Below, in pieces: positions 26,936 through 35,595 of a DNA stretch of 64,000 bases. The position numbers were made by a program, and so were the translations under genes. This DNA comes from Bacteroidota bacterium (GTDB taxonomy: Bacteria > Bacteroidota > Bacteroidia > Flavobacteriales > Flavobacteriaceae). The stretch is taken from NCBI GenBank assembly GCA_023386585.1, contig JAEWJM010000019.1:62001-126000 (forward strand). Direction: 5' to 3'. The notes below the pieces were generated by a model. That model ran no database searches, was not told the origin of the DNA, and saw nothing but the letters and a program-made list of their open reading frames with translations. Position 1 is the stretch's first letter, and each line of letters opens with the position of its first letter.

Positions 26936-27645
26936 GAAATCCAAATTATCCACTGAAAACGGAACGCCCATCTTCGGCGAATCGAATACTTTTTAAAATT
27001 TAATTTTTCGGCGAAATCGGCCAGCTCTTTTCTTTTGAACCCGCGCAGAATCGAAAGCAATCCATCTTCTGTCGCCATTTTGTTGAGTCGCATCAAGACG
27101 GCAACCACCTTGAAAAGATAATACGCAACAGCGCTTCTTTGCAGGTCATTTATTACAATTCCCAGCTTTGATTGCTGCCGGAACATTGTCAGCAATCGCA
27201 CAATTTGCTCCTCTGAAAAATGGTGCAACGTCAACGTACACAGAATAATATCAACTGGCTCCTGAACGTATGTTTCCGAAAAAATGTCCCGGCATTCATA
27301 ACTGATCGCAGGATAATTTTCAGACAAACGGCGTGCATGTTCAATGGTGTACGCATTTGCGTCGACTCCTTTCAATTGCAGTTTCCGGTTCATCTTGCCT
27401 GCCTCATCGGCCAATGCCCGAAGCATATCGCCGTTGCCGCAGCCAATGTCTAGAATCTTAATCGTTTTGTCGGCTTTTCGGTACTTAACAAGCTTCCGCA
27501 CGCCTTGTAAAGTTAACCTGTTTCCGCCTAATATCCGATTTATCAGCGCGATTTTATCAAGCGCGTCGCCCAATTCTCTGCCCGACAATGCAAAATCGTC
27601 CATGATCTCAGCATCGTTTCTGCGGTGATTTGTATTTATGAGCAT
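26932..27645 (-). CDS. SAM-dependent methyltransferase
   Basis: A 237-aa class I methyltransferase. Motif I is ILDIGCGNGDMLRAL, followed by KGVDANAYTIEHA (acidic ribose-binding Asp) and a motif IV-like DIILCTLTLHHFSEEQ. The end is basic (FKKYSIRRRWAFRFQW). It is expected to O- or C-methylate the type III PKS product. The start overlaps the FAD-enzyme gene by 10 bases, and its stop overlaps the PKS start. Confidence 0.85.
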   Translation of the reverse strand: MLINTNHRRNDAEIMDDFALSGRELGDALDKIALINRILGGNRLTLQGVRKLVKYRKADKTIKILDIGCGNGDMLRALADEAGKMNRKLQLKGVDANAYTIEHARRLSENYPAISYECRDIFSETYVQEPVDIILCTLTLHHFSEEQIVRLLTMFRQQSKLGIVINDLQRSAVAYYLFKVVAVLMRLNKMATEDGLLSILRGFKRKELADFAEKLNFKKYSIRRRWAFRFQWIIWIS

Positions 27646-28769
27646 TGCAAATCAATTGGTTTTCCGTGAGTTTGCCTTATGAGGCCTCGAAATGTTCCTG
27701 GAAACAGTAAAAGCCCGCGCGTCAGAATGTCGGCAAGCATTTGCTTTTGCAACGCTGAGGAAAGGAAGCGTCCGGAGGTCAATCGCCTGTGAAACGTGTC
27801 TTTCCAAACTTTTGCGTAGTTTGCTTCCATCTCACCTCGGGTGATTTTTCCATCAAAGAATGCGATTGTAAGTTCAGAGGCCAATTTGGCGGCGTGCATT
27901 GCCATCGCCATTCCATTGCCGCAAAGCGGATGAATTAGCCCGGCGGTGTCACCGGCCATCAAAACGTGGTTTTCAACGGGAAACTTTTTGGAGAAACTGA
28001 TCTGCCCAATGGCAAGCGGTTTTTCATAAATCATTGTTGAAGATTCGAAAACCGATTTCAGGCGTGGGTTTTCATACAGCACGTTTTTTTGAAAATCATC
28101 GAAATCGGTGTATTTCCGGAAGCTTTCGTAATTGGCTAGATAGCAGATGTTGATCGTATTGTTTTCAACTTTGGAAACTCCGCAATAACCACCGTGGAAA
28201 TTGTGCAGCGAAACGAGATCGTCAGGAAAACTTCCGGCGTAATGTGCTTTCACGGCAAGCCAGGGCGATTTCTGCCTGATGAACCCTCGTTGCAATTTCT
28301 GGTCGAGTACCGATCTTTTGCCGAAGGCTCCAATCGCGATCTTGCAAAGAATATCGCCGCTTTTTGTGGTTTTGATCCTGAAGCCATCGTTTGAATGTTC
28401 AATATCGCATGCCGAATCAAAAACAAAATTGCAGCCTGCCGCGACCGCATTTTCATAAAGCAGATTATCAAATGCATACCTGCTGATCCCAAATCCGCCA
28501 AGCGGAAGTTTTCCTTCAATTTCGCGGCCCGAAATAGTTGAAAAACTGACTCTTGTAACTTTTGTCGGATTTAATTGCCCCACATCGACGCCGAGAAATT
28601 CCAGATAAGGCAAAACCTCATTCGAGATGTATTCGCCGCACACTTTATGGTGGGGAAATTCATGCTTCTCGATCACGGTGACCTTCAGCCCGGCCTTCGC
28701 GAGGTGAAGTGCTGCCGAAAGTCCCGCAAGCCCCGCTCCTACTATTCCGATATCGGGATTGGTGTTCAT
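27636..28769 (-). CDS. FAD-dependent oxidoreductase (geranylgeranyl-reductase / phenol hydroxylase-like)
   Basis: A 377-aa flavoprotein. Rossmann motif GAGLAG (residues 11-16), VIEKHEFPHHKVCGEYIS, and the second FAD motif LMAGDTAGLIHPLCGNGMA match the geranylgeranyl reductase branch of the PHBH superfamily. It could hydroxylate the aromatic ring, as SrsC does in phenolic-lipid clusters, or reduce double bonds. It sits between acetyl-CoA synthetase (4-base overlap) and the methyltransferase (10-base overlap), so expression is tightly coupled. Confidence 0.82.
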   Translation of the reverse strand: MNTNPDIGIVGAGLAGLSAALHLAKAGLKVTVIEKHEFPHHKVCGEYISNEVLPYLEFLGVDVGQLNPTKVTRVSFSTISGREIEGKLPLGGFGISRYAFDNLLYENAVAAGCNFVFDSACDIEHSNDGFRIKTTKSGDILCKIAIGAFGKRSVLDQKLQRGFIRQKSPWLAVKAHYAGSFPDDLVSLHNFHGGYCGVSKVENNTINICYLANYESFRKYTDFDDFQKNVLYENPRLKSVFESSTMIYEKPLAIGQISFSKKFPVENHVLMAGDTAGLIHPLCGNGMAMAMHAAKLASELTIAFFDGKITRGEMEANYAKVWKDTFHRRLTSGRFLSSALQKQMLADILTRGLLLFPGTFRGLIRQTHGKPIDLQCS

Positions 28770-30670
28770 TCGACTCGCCCTTGCCTGATTTGCTCAACCA
28801 CTTCAGGATCCAGAAGCGTGGTAATATCACCGAAATCGGCAGATTCGCCGGTAGCAATTTTCCGCAGGATGCGACGCATTATCTTTCCGGAGCGCGTTTT
28901 TGGGAGGCCGCTGACGAATTGTATTTTGTCGAGTTTCGCAATCGGGCCGATATGTGTTGCAATGTAGTTGTTGATTTCCGTCCGCAATTTATCTGTTCCC
29001 GCATCTTCCGATTCCGCGCGAAGCGTCACAAAAGCGTACAGCGCGTTGCCTTTGATATCATGCGGGAATGCCACAATTGCCGATTCGGCGACGGTCGGAT
29101 GTTCGTCGATTGCTTCCTCAATTGGCGCGGTTCCAAGATTGTGGCCGGAAACAATTACAACATCGTCGACCCTGCCGGTGATGCGATAATATCCTGTTTC
29201 ATCCCGCAGCGCGCCGTCACCGGTTGTATATTTGCCAGGATTCGCTGAAAAATAAGTTCTAAAATAGCGTTCATGATCGTTGTGTATCGTTCGCGCCATT
29301 CCCGGCCACGGAAAGTCAATACACAAAATTCCCTCGGCTGGATTTCCCTTAATTTTTTTTCCTTTTTGAGTGAGAAGCACCGGTTGGACTCCCGGCAGTG
29401 GCAAAGTTGCGAATGCAGGCTTGGTTGGCGTTACAAACGGAATTGCCGAAATCATGATTCCGCCGGTTTCAGTTTGCCACCAGGTGTCAACCAACGGGCA
29501 TCTTCGCTTTCCGACATGGTCATTATACCAATGCCATGCTTCTTCGTTGATCGGTTCGCCAACACTTCCAATAACTTTTAGTGAACTAAGATCGAATTTC
29601 GTCACCCATTCGACACTTTCCTTTGCGAGCGACCGGATTGCAGTCGGCGCCGTATAAAACTGTGTCACTTTGTGCTTGTCGATTATTTCCCAGAATCGAC
29701 CGAAATCCGGCCATGTCGGAATTCCTTCAAACAGCAACGTTGTCGCGCCATTGAGCAGCGGGCCGTACAATCCGTACGAATGTCCGGTTACCCAGCCCAA
29801 ATCGGCCGTGCACCAAAAAACATCGTCCTTTCTATAATTGAAAATATTTTGGAAGGTATACGCAGTGTAAACCATATATCCGGCAATCGTATGAACCATT
29901 CCTTTTGGTTTGCCCGTAGATCCCGAAGTATACAATAGGAAAAGTGGATCTTCGGCGTCGGTAATTACGGCCTTATGCAGCGGATTTACCTCATCAAGCA
30001 ACGGTTGAAGCCACTGATCGCGGCCGGCCTTCATCGACACTTCGGTTTCGGTTCGTTTCGCTACCAAAACGGTTTTTACCGAAGGCGTATTCGAAAGCGC
30101 TTCATCGACAATTTCTTTTAATGCAAACGATTTTCCGCCGCGAAATCCGCCATCCGAAGTGATTACCATTTTGCTATCCGAATCATTAATTCTTGCGCTG
30201 ATCGCACTCGACGAAAATCCGGCAAAAATAACTGAATGTACGGCACCGATCCGGGCGCATGCCAAAATCGAAATCGCGAGTTCGGGAATCATCGGCAGGT
30301 AAATGCAAACGCAGTCGCCTTTCCTGATTCCTTGCGCTGTCAGCACGTTCGCCATTTTGCAGACTTCTGCATGAAGTTCACTATAACTGATGTGCCGCGC
30401 CGGTTCGGTTGGATCGTTGGGTTCGAACAAAATGGCGGTCGATTCGCCTCGTTTCTTGAGATGGCGGTCGAGGCAATTCACTGTTATATTGAGTTTTGCA
30501 CCGGAAAACCAGGTAAAACGCGCTTTTTCCCAATCGGATTCCATTACAGAATCCCATTTCCGTTCCCATTCGAATTTGTCCGCGATTCCGGCCCAGAATT
30601 TTTCAGGTTTTTTGACCGACTTCCGATATTCCTTGAAATACTGCGGAAGATTTTTGATTTTATATGCCAT
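28766..30670 (-). CDS. acs: acetyl-CoA synthetase
   Basis: A 634-aa AMP-forming ligase that turns acetate, ATP and CoA into acetyl-CoA. ATP loop LLYTSGSTGKPKGMVH, WWQTETGG, and the C-terminal LPKTRSGKIMRRILRK, with the regulatory acetylatable Lys. The size fits Acs. The start at 30670 (MAYKIKNLPQ) overlaps the end of the small membrane gene; the upstream start at 30715 would add a non-conserved tail. Its stop overlaps the FAD-enzyme gene start. Within this operon it could feed acetyl-CoA for malonyl-CoA, or simply pair with the upstream transporter for acetate uptake. Confidence 0.93.
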   Translation of the reverse strand: MAYKIKNLPQYFKEYRKSVKKPEKFWAGIADKFEWERKWDSVMESDWEKARFTWFSGAKLNITVNCLDRHLKKRGESTAILFEPNDPTEPARHISYSELHAEVCKMANVLTAQGIRKGDCVCIYLPMIPELAISILACARIGAVHSVIFAGFSSSAISARINDSDSKMVITSDGGFRGGKSFALKEIVDEALSNTPSVKTVLVAKRTETEVSMKAGRDQWLQPLLDEVNPLHKAVITDAEDPLFLLYTSGSTGKPKGMVHTIAGYMVYTAYTFQNIFNYRKDDVFWCTADLGWVTGHSYGLYGPLLNGATTLLFEGIPTWPDFGRFWEIIDKHKVTQFYTAPTAIRSLAKESVEWVTKFDLSSLKVIGSVGEPINEEAWHWYNDHVGKRRCPLVDTWWQTETGGIMISAIPFVTPTKPAFATLPLPGVQPVLLTQKGKKIKGNPAEGILCIDFPWPGMARTIHNDHERYFRTYFSANPGKYTTGDGALRDETGYYRITGRVDDVVIVSGHNLGTAPIEEAIDEHPTVAESAIVAFPHDIKGNALYAFVTLRAESEDAGTDKLRTEINNYIATHIGPIAKLDKIQFVSGLPKTRSGKIMRRILRKIATGESADFGDITTLLDPEVVEQIRQGRVE

Positions 30671-30905
30671 CAGATATTTCTTCGTTAACAGAATTGTATT
30701 CGCCTTTGAGTGCAAACCAGCCGAAAATCGCCATTCCGATTGATATCAGAGGCGTCAGAACAAACAGGATTATGATTCCGAAAACCAGATCTTCCTGTTT
30801 GCCCGTTCTCATTTTCGGGATGCCAAATTCGACCACGCAAAAATAGGCCGCCGCCGCCGCGAGGCCCAGCCAAATCAGTCCAAGCAATCGTTTTATCTGA
30901 TCCAT
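30660..30905 (-). CDS. small two-helix membrane protein, possibly DUF6814
   Basis: An 81-aa protein with two hydrophobic helices (LLGLIWLGLAAAAAYFCVV and GIIILFVLTPLISIGMAIFG) and a charged tail. It resembles short proteins found beside MHS-family transporters in Bacteroidota (DUF6814), which may be accessory subunits. Its ATG overlaps the transporter stop by one base, and its end overlaps the acs start by 11 bases. Confidence 0.7.
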   Translation of the reverse strand: MDQIKRLLGLIWLGLAAAAAYFCVVEFGIPKMRTGKQEDLVFGIIILFVLTPLISIGMAIFGWFALKGEYNSVNEEISDGI

Positions 30906-32416
30906 CAGTCGTGCACTTTTTTGTTGTCCTTAATATAGATCATTCCGATGACAAAACAAACCGAAGCAATGATTATCGGATACCAAAGACCATCTAGATA
31001 AAATCCCGGTTTTCCTGCAGTTTTTGCATTCGATACCAGGTAAGTCGAAATCGCCGGAAGCAATCCGCCAAAGATCCCGTTGCCGACATGGTAAGGCAGT
31101 GACATCGACGAGTATCGGATTCGGGCCGGAAACAGCTCAACCAGAAACGCGGCTATCGGTCCGTAAACCATTGTCACAAAAAGAACCTGTACAAAAACTA
31201 GATAAATCAGCATCCATCGGTCATGATCGTTGATCGAAACCACGGTCTTTACATCGGTCACCGGTTTGCCATCGACCAAATGCGTCGTTTGTGTTTCGCT
31301 ACTTTTGGTTCCATCGCTATACGTACTGAAAAGCGTCGTAGCTGTGCCTGCCCATTTCCCTGTGTCGTCCTTTTTAACTTCCGAGGTCATTCGCGTTTCG
31401 ACAAGCAATTCTGACCTATTGGTATTCACCACGTGATACATCGACTTGTAAATCGGCCTGTAAAACAAAATGGCAAGCAGCATTCCGGTCATCATAACCG
31501 ATTTGCGTCCGACCCGGTCGCTCAGCCAGCCAAAAACAATAAAGAACGGCGTACCAAGCAAAAGTGCAATGCCCAGCAACAGATCGACCTGAGCCGAATC
31601 GATGTTGAGCACGGTTTTCATATAGCTCATTGCATAAAACTGGCCGGTGTACCAGATCACTCCCTGCCCCATTGTCGCACCAAACAGCGCCAGCAACACA
31701 AACTTCAGATTGTACCGGTTCCCAAAGCTTTCCTTTAACGGATTCGCGCTGGTCTTTCCTTCGGCTTTAGCCTTTGCAAATACAGGAGATTCGCTCATCT
31801 TGCGGCGAATCTGGTACGAAACGAAAACCATCAACAGCGAAACCCAGAATGGAACGCGCCAACCCCAGGAATCGAAATCCTGCGGACTCAAAAAAGCCTT
31901 TGTCCCAAGTATCACCATCAGCGAAAGGAAAAGCCCGATTGTCGCTGTGGTCTGAATCCACGATGTCCAATAACCGCGCTGCCCTATCGGCGAATGTTCG
32001 GCAACGTATGTCGCAGCGCCGCCATATTCCCCGCCAAGCGCCAATCCCTGCAGCAGGCGTAAAATCAGCACGAGCACCGGCGCTGCATAACCGATACTTT
32101 CATATCCCGGAACGCATCCAATCAAAAAAGTGGCGCCGCCCATCAAAAGCAGCGTCGCCATGAACGTATATTTTCTTCCAATCAGGTCGCCCAAACGTCC
32201 AAAGAACAAAGCGCCAAAAGGGCGAACCACAAAACCGGCGGCAAATGTGGCCAAGGTCGACAAAAACGCCGCCGCCGGATTGTCCGACGGAAAAAATTTG
32301 GTAGAAATCACCACCGCAAGGCTCCCGAAGATGTAGAAATCATACCACTCGATCAGCGTGCCCATCGACGACGCCGAAATTACTTTCCAAATTCCCTTAG
32401 TAGCGGTTTCTGCCAT
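30905..32416 (-). CDS. MFS transporter, metabolite:H+ symporter (MHS) type
   Basis: A 503-aa inner-membrane carrier with about 12 helices. Family marks are SSMGTLIEWYDFYIFGSLAVV, the loop RPFGALFFGRLGDLIGRKYTF (split here: GRLGDLIGRKY) and LFPARIRYSS. Unlike usual MHS carriers of about 430 aa, it has a hydrophilic insertion of roughly 70 residues (about 315-390, with VETRMTSEVKKDD), probably facing the periplasm. Likely substrates are small organic acids; the downstream acs would fit acetate or propionate. The start at 32416 (MAETATKGIW) fits the family. First gene of the ten-gene minus-strand operon. Confidence 0.88.
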   Translation of the reverse strand: MAETATKGIWKVISASSMGTLIEWYDFYIFGSLAVVISTKFFPSDNPAAAFLSTLATFAAGFVVRPFGALFFGRLGDLIGRKYTFMATLLLMGGATFLIGCVPGYESIGYAAPVLVLILRLLQGLALGGEYGGAATYVAEHSPIGQRGYWTSWIQTTATIGLFLSLMVILGTKAFLSPQDFDSWGWRVPFWVSLLMVFVSYQIRRKMSESPVFAKAKAEGKTSANPLKESFGNRYNLKFVLLALFGATMGQGVIWYTGQFYAMSYMKTVLNIDSAQVDLLLGIALLLGTPFFIVFGWLSDRVGRKSVMMTGMLLAILFYRPIYKSMYHVVNTNRSELLVETRMTSEVKKDDTGKWAGTATTLFSTYSDGTKSSETQTTHLVDGKPVTDVKTVVSINDHDRWMLIYLVFVQVLFVTMVYGPIAAFLVELFPARIRYSSMSLPYHVGNGIFGGLLPAISTYLVSNAKTAGKPGFYLDGLWYPIIIASVCFVIGMIYIKDNKKVHD

Positions 32417-32512
32417 ATTTTTCCGATATGGATAAAAATAGCAAAGTATTTCCAATAATCATTTATAATGCGGCTTTGCCATATTTTTATTTTATTTGTA
32501 GAAACGAACCCG

Positions 32513-33118
32513 ATGCAATTCGACCCCAACGAACTGGAACAATCCGCGATTTACAAACTGCTTTCCGGAGCGGTTATTCCACGCCCAATCGGTTGGATTT
32601 CTTCGATTAGTGAAGACGGAATTCCGAACCTCGCCCCTTTCTCGTTTTTTAACGTTGTCGGTGACGATCCGCCACACGTAATGTTTTCGACAGTCAGGAC
32701 CGGCGACAAAAACAAGGACACGCTCAATAACGTACTCGCGACCAAACAATTCGTGGTCAACATGGTTACCGAAGAAGTTGTCGAAAAGATGAATAAAACT
32801 GCCGAGGTCGTTCCTTCGGAAGTCAATGAATTTGAGCTCGGCGGACTCACACCAGTCGCTTCGGCAATCGTCAAACCGCCACGCGTACTCGAGAGCCCGA
32901 TCAATTTTGAATGCGAACTGGTGCACCATTACGCCTTGGAAAATTCGAAGTTTGGTGGCGCCGTGGTCATGATCGGAAAAGTGGTGATGTTCCATTTTGC
33001 AGAAGGCACGCTCACTGGAAATTTCCACGTCGATATGCAAAAATACCGTCCCGTTGCAAGGCTTGCCGGATCGAATTATGCCAAGCTGGGTGAAATTTTC
33101 TCAATCAAAAGATTATGA
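32513..33118 (+). CDS. flavin reductase family protein
   Basis: A 201-aa FMN-binding split-barrel protein. Family marks: GAVIPRPIGWISSISEDG, APFSFFNVVGDDPP, and NFECELVHHYAL. Such proteins reduce flavin with NAD(P)H or act as FMN-dependent reductases. The ATG at 32513 (MQFDPNELEQSA) is chosen over 32468, whose extra 15 residues lie in the divergent promoter region. It is upstream of the aromatic cluster but separated from it by a structured element on the opposite strand, so a link is uncertain. Confidence 0.85.
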   Translation: MQFDPNELEQSAIYKLLSGAVIPRPIGWISSISEDGIPNLAPFSFFNVVGDDPPHVMFSTVRTGDKNKDTLNNVLATKQFVVNMVTEEVVEKMNKTAEVVPSEVNEFELGGLTPVASAIVKPPRVLESPINFECELVHHYALENSKFGGAVVMIGKVVMFHFAEGTLTGNFHVDMQKYRPVARLAGSNYAKLGEIFSIKRL

Positions 33119-33130
33119 TAATTTGGGCAA

Positions 33131-33240
33131 ATCCCGCAGAAAAAGCGGGACCGGGCTATACGCTGCAATCTTTTTTAAACGTTGCAGAGTCATTTTTTCG
33201 AACTTGTAACATTTAAAAAAGGATTTTCGCTGCTATCCCT
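33131..33240 (-). ncRNA. Flavo-1-like structured intergenic element, copy A
   Basis: On the minus strand it reads GGGATAGCAGCGAAAATCC, then an A/T-rich helix (ATC[C]TTTTTTAAA pairing with TTTAAAAAAGAT with one bulged C), then GCAGCGTATAGCCCGG. The conserved blocks and bulged helix recur in the other two copies with different helix sequences. A GC hairpin (TCCCGC/GCGGGA, 33132-33150) closes it. I relate it to the Flavo-1 RNA motif from memory of that pattern. Confidence 0.6.
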
Positions 33241-33291
33241 TTTGCGAACCTATAACAACAGCGATGCTGTGAACAATAAAATATTTCCGGA

Positions 33292-35595
33292 ATGAAAATA
33301 TCAGTAATTGGCGGCGGTCCCGGTGGATTGTACTTTTCGATCCTCGCCAAAAAAATGATGCCCGATGCGGTTATCGACGTTTACGAACGCAACAAAGCCG
33401 ATGATGCGTTTGGATTTGGGGTTGTCTTCTCGGATGAAACGCTCAGCGAATTCCTGACCCGCGACCCGCGCTCCTACGAGCTGATCCGCAGCCGGTTTGC
33501 CTATTGGGACGATCTTGATGTCGCACGCAACGGCCAGAAAGTACGGATAACCGGAAACGGTTTCTGCGGCTGCTCGCGAAAAACGCTCCTGAACCTGCTC
33601 CAGCAACGTTGCCAGGAAGAAAATGTGGGATTGCATTTCGAACACAATGTCACCGATTTATCCAAATTTCACGATTCGGATGTCATTGTAGCCTGCGACG
33701 GGATAAACAGCGTCATCCGCGATAATTTGTCTGCCGATTTCGCAACCCGGATCGAACTTCAGCGAAACAAGTTCGTGTGGCTCGGCTCAACCCGGCCGCT
33801 CGACGCATTTACTTATTGGTTCAGGACTACGCCGTATGGGACATTCGTCGCACATTCTTATCAATATGAAAAAGGAATGAGCACATGGATTTTTGAATGT
33901 TCGCCTGAAACCTGGGAAAAAGCCGGATTTGAAACCGAGAACGAAGAAACGACGGTGGAAAAAATTACCTCAATATTTGCCGAAGAACTCGACGGCCACA
34001 AACTCATTACCAATCGGTCGCATTGGCGCCAGTTTCCGGCAATTACGAATGAAAAATGGCACAAAAACAATATTGTTTTGCTTGGCGATGCGAAGGCAAC
34101 CGCTCATTATTCCATCGGTTCGGGGACAAAACTCGCAATGGAATGCGCGATCGCCCTTGCCGATTCGATTGCCGCAAATCAGCAAAATATCAGCGCTGCG
34201 TTTGAACTTTACGATAAAAAGCGGCGCCAGCGCGTGGAAATGATCCAGCACGCGGCTACAGTTTCACTCGATTGGTTCGAGCATATGGACCGCCACGCAC
34301 AGCATCCTTTTATGCAGTTTGCTTTCGGAGTCATGACCCGCGCCAAGAAAGTTACCTACGAAAATCTCGCACTTCGCGATAAATCGTTCACGGATAAAGT
34401 ACGCACCGAATTCCTCAAAAATCAAAACATAACAAACAGTGATATTCCGGCTGCATTCACGCCTTTCAGTCTGCGTGGAATGACATTGCAAAATCGGATC
34501 GCAATGGCGCCGATGGAACAGTATTCGGCAAAAAACGGAGTCGTTTCCAATTGGCATCTTGTCCATTATGGAAGCCGCGCAGTTAGCGGTTGTGGACTCA
34601 TATTCACCGAAGCGGTTGCTGTGTCTGATTCAGCACGGATAACTTCAGGTTGCCCGATGATATCTTCTGAAGAACAGCTAAATGCGTGGAAAGAAATTAC
34701 GAACTTCGTACATCAGAACAGTCGTGCAAAAATCGCGATCCAGCTTGGACATGCCGGCCGGAGAGCGAATTCGGCATTTCCATGGGAGAATGCGAAAACA
34801 ACTAAGCAAAAAGTACCGCTCGTTTCAGCTTCCCCTATTCGGTATGATGAAAATTCCACCGTTCCAAAAGAACTGGATGACAGCGAAATGGAAAAGATTA
34901 TTTCCGACTTTGCAAATGCGGCAAAAAACGCCGACAAAGCGGGTTTTGATATGATCGAGCTTCAGGCGCACCACGGATTTTTGCTCGCCTCATTCCTTTC
35001 GCCACTGACAAATAAAAGAAGCGACGAATATGGCGGGCCGGTCAAAAACAGACTGAAATTCCCGTTGAAAATTTTCGCTGCCATTCGCGATAATTTTCCG
35101 AATGAGAAACCGATAAGCGTTCGAATTTCGGCATCCGATTGGTCGGAAGGCGGAATTGTAGAAGTTGATGTGATTGCAATTGCGCAGGCTTTCAAAAAAG
35201 CAGGCGCCGACATTATCAGTGTTTCGACAGGATTTACGGTTTCGGAGCAAAATCTTGCGACCGGAAGGATGTGGCAGACACCGTTCTCGGATGCGGTCCG
35301 CAATTCGGTTAACATACCAACAATTACTGGCGGCGGAATTACCGATATCGATCAGATCAACACTATTTTGCTTAACGGTCGTGCCGACATCGTCGCTTTA
35401 GGCCGTCCGTTTCTCCTTGATCCGGGCTTCGTGCGATCGGCACAGGCTTATGAAAGTGTTACTCCCGACGACATTCCAGACCAATATTTCGCCGGAATTT
35501 CTCATCTTTATCCTTTAAAAAAATCGGAAAGACGTGAAAAAGAGGCGATGAAAAAAGCACTGAAACCCGAATCGCATAAGAAGCAGAACAAATGA
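33292..35595 (+). CDS. bifunctional salicylyl-CoA 5-hydroxylase / 2-aminobenzoyl-CoA monooxygenase fused to OYE-like oxidoreductase
   Basis: A 767-aa two-domain flavoenzyme. Residues 1-385 are a PHBH-type FAD monooxygenase (VIGGGPGGLYFSI, VVFSDETLSEFLTRD, VLLGDAKATAHYSIGSGTKL). Residues of about 395-750 are an Old-Yellow-Enzyme-like FMN domain (FSLRGMTLQNRIAMAPMEQY, QLGHAGRRA, IELQAHHGFLLASFLSP, ALGRPFLLDP). This fusion is known in 2-aminobenzoyl-CoA monooxygenase/reductase and salicylyl-CoA 5-hydroxylase. With gentisate dioxygenase downstream, hydroxylation of salicylyl-CoA to gentisyl-CoA is the better guess. The stop overlaps the next ATG. Confidence 0.88.
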   Translation: MKISVIGGGPGGLYFSILAKKMMPDAVIDVYERNKADDAFGFGVVFSDETLSEFLTRDPRSYELIRSRFAYWDDLDVARNGQKVRITGNGFCGCSRKTLLNLLQQRCQEENVGLHFEHNVTDLSKFHDSDVIVACDGINSVIRDNLSADFATRIELQRNKFVWLGSTRPLDAFTYWFRTTPYGTFVAHSYQYEKGMSTWIFECSPETWEKAGFETENEETTVEKITSIFAEELDGHKLITNRSHWRQFPAITNEKWHKNNIVLLGDAKATAHYSIGSGTKLAMECAIALADSIAANQQNISAAFELYDKKRRQRVEMIQHAATVSLDWFEHMDRHAQHPFMQFAFGVMTRAKKVTYENLALRDKSFTDKVRTEFLKNQNITNSDIPAAFTPFSLRGMTLQNRIAMAPMEQYSAKNGVVSNWHLVHYGSRAVSGCGLIFTEAVAVSDSARITSGCPMISSEEQLNAWKEITNFVHQNSRAKIAIQLGHAGRRANSAFPWENAKTTKQKVPLVSASPIRYDENSTVPKELDDSEMEKIISDFANAAKNADKAGFDMIELQAHHGFLLASFLSPLTNKRSDEYGGPVKNRLKFPLKIFAAIRDNFPNEKPISVRISASDWSEGGIVEVDVIAIAQAFKKAGADIISVSTGFTVSEQNLATGRMWQTPFSDAVRNSVNIPTITGGGITDIDQINTILLNGRADIVALGRPFLLDPGFVRSAQAYESVTPDDIPDQYFAGISHLYPLKKSERREKEAMKKALKPESHKKQNK

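Noticed and set aside
28709..30688. Several 100-180 codon plus-strand frames across the acs gene
   Set aside because: All are shadows of acs and the FAD-enzyme gene, whose motifs are intact on the minus strand.
33132..33150. TCCCGC/GCGGGA hairpin as a terminator of the flavin reductase gene
   Set aside because: It is not followed by a T-run on the plus strand and belongs to the structured element in the opposite direction.
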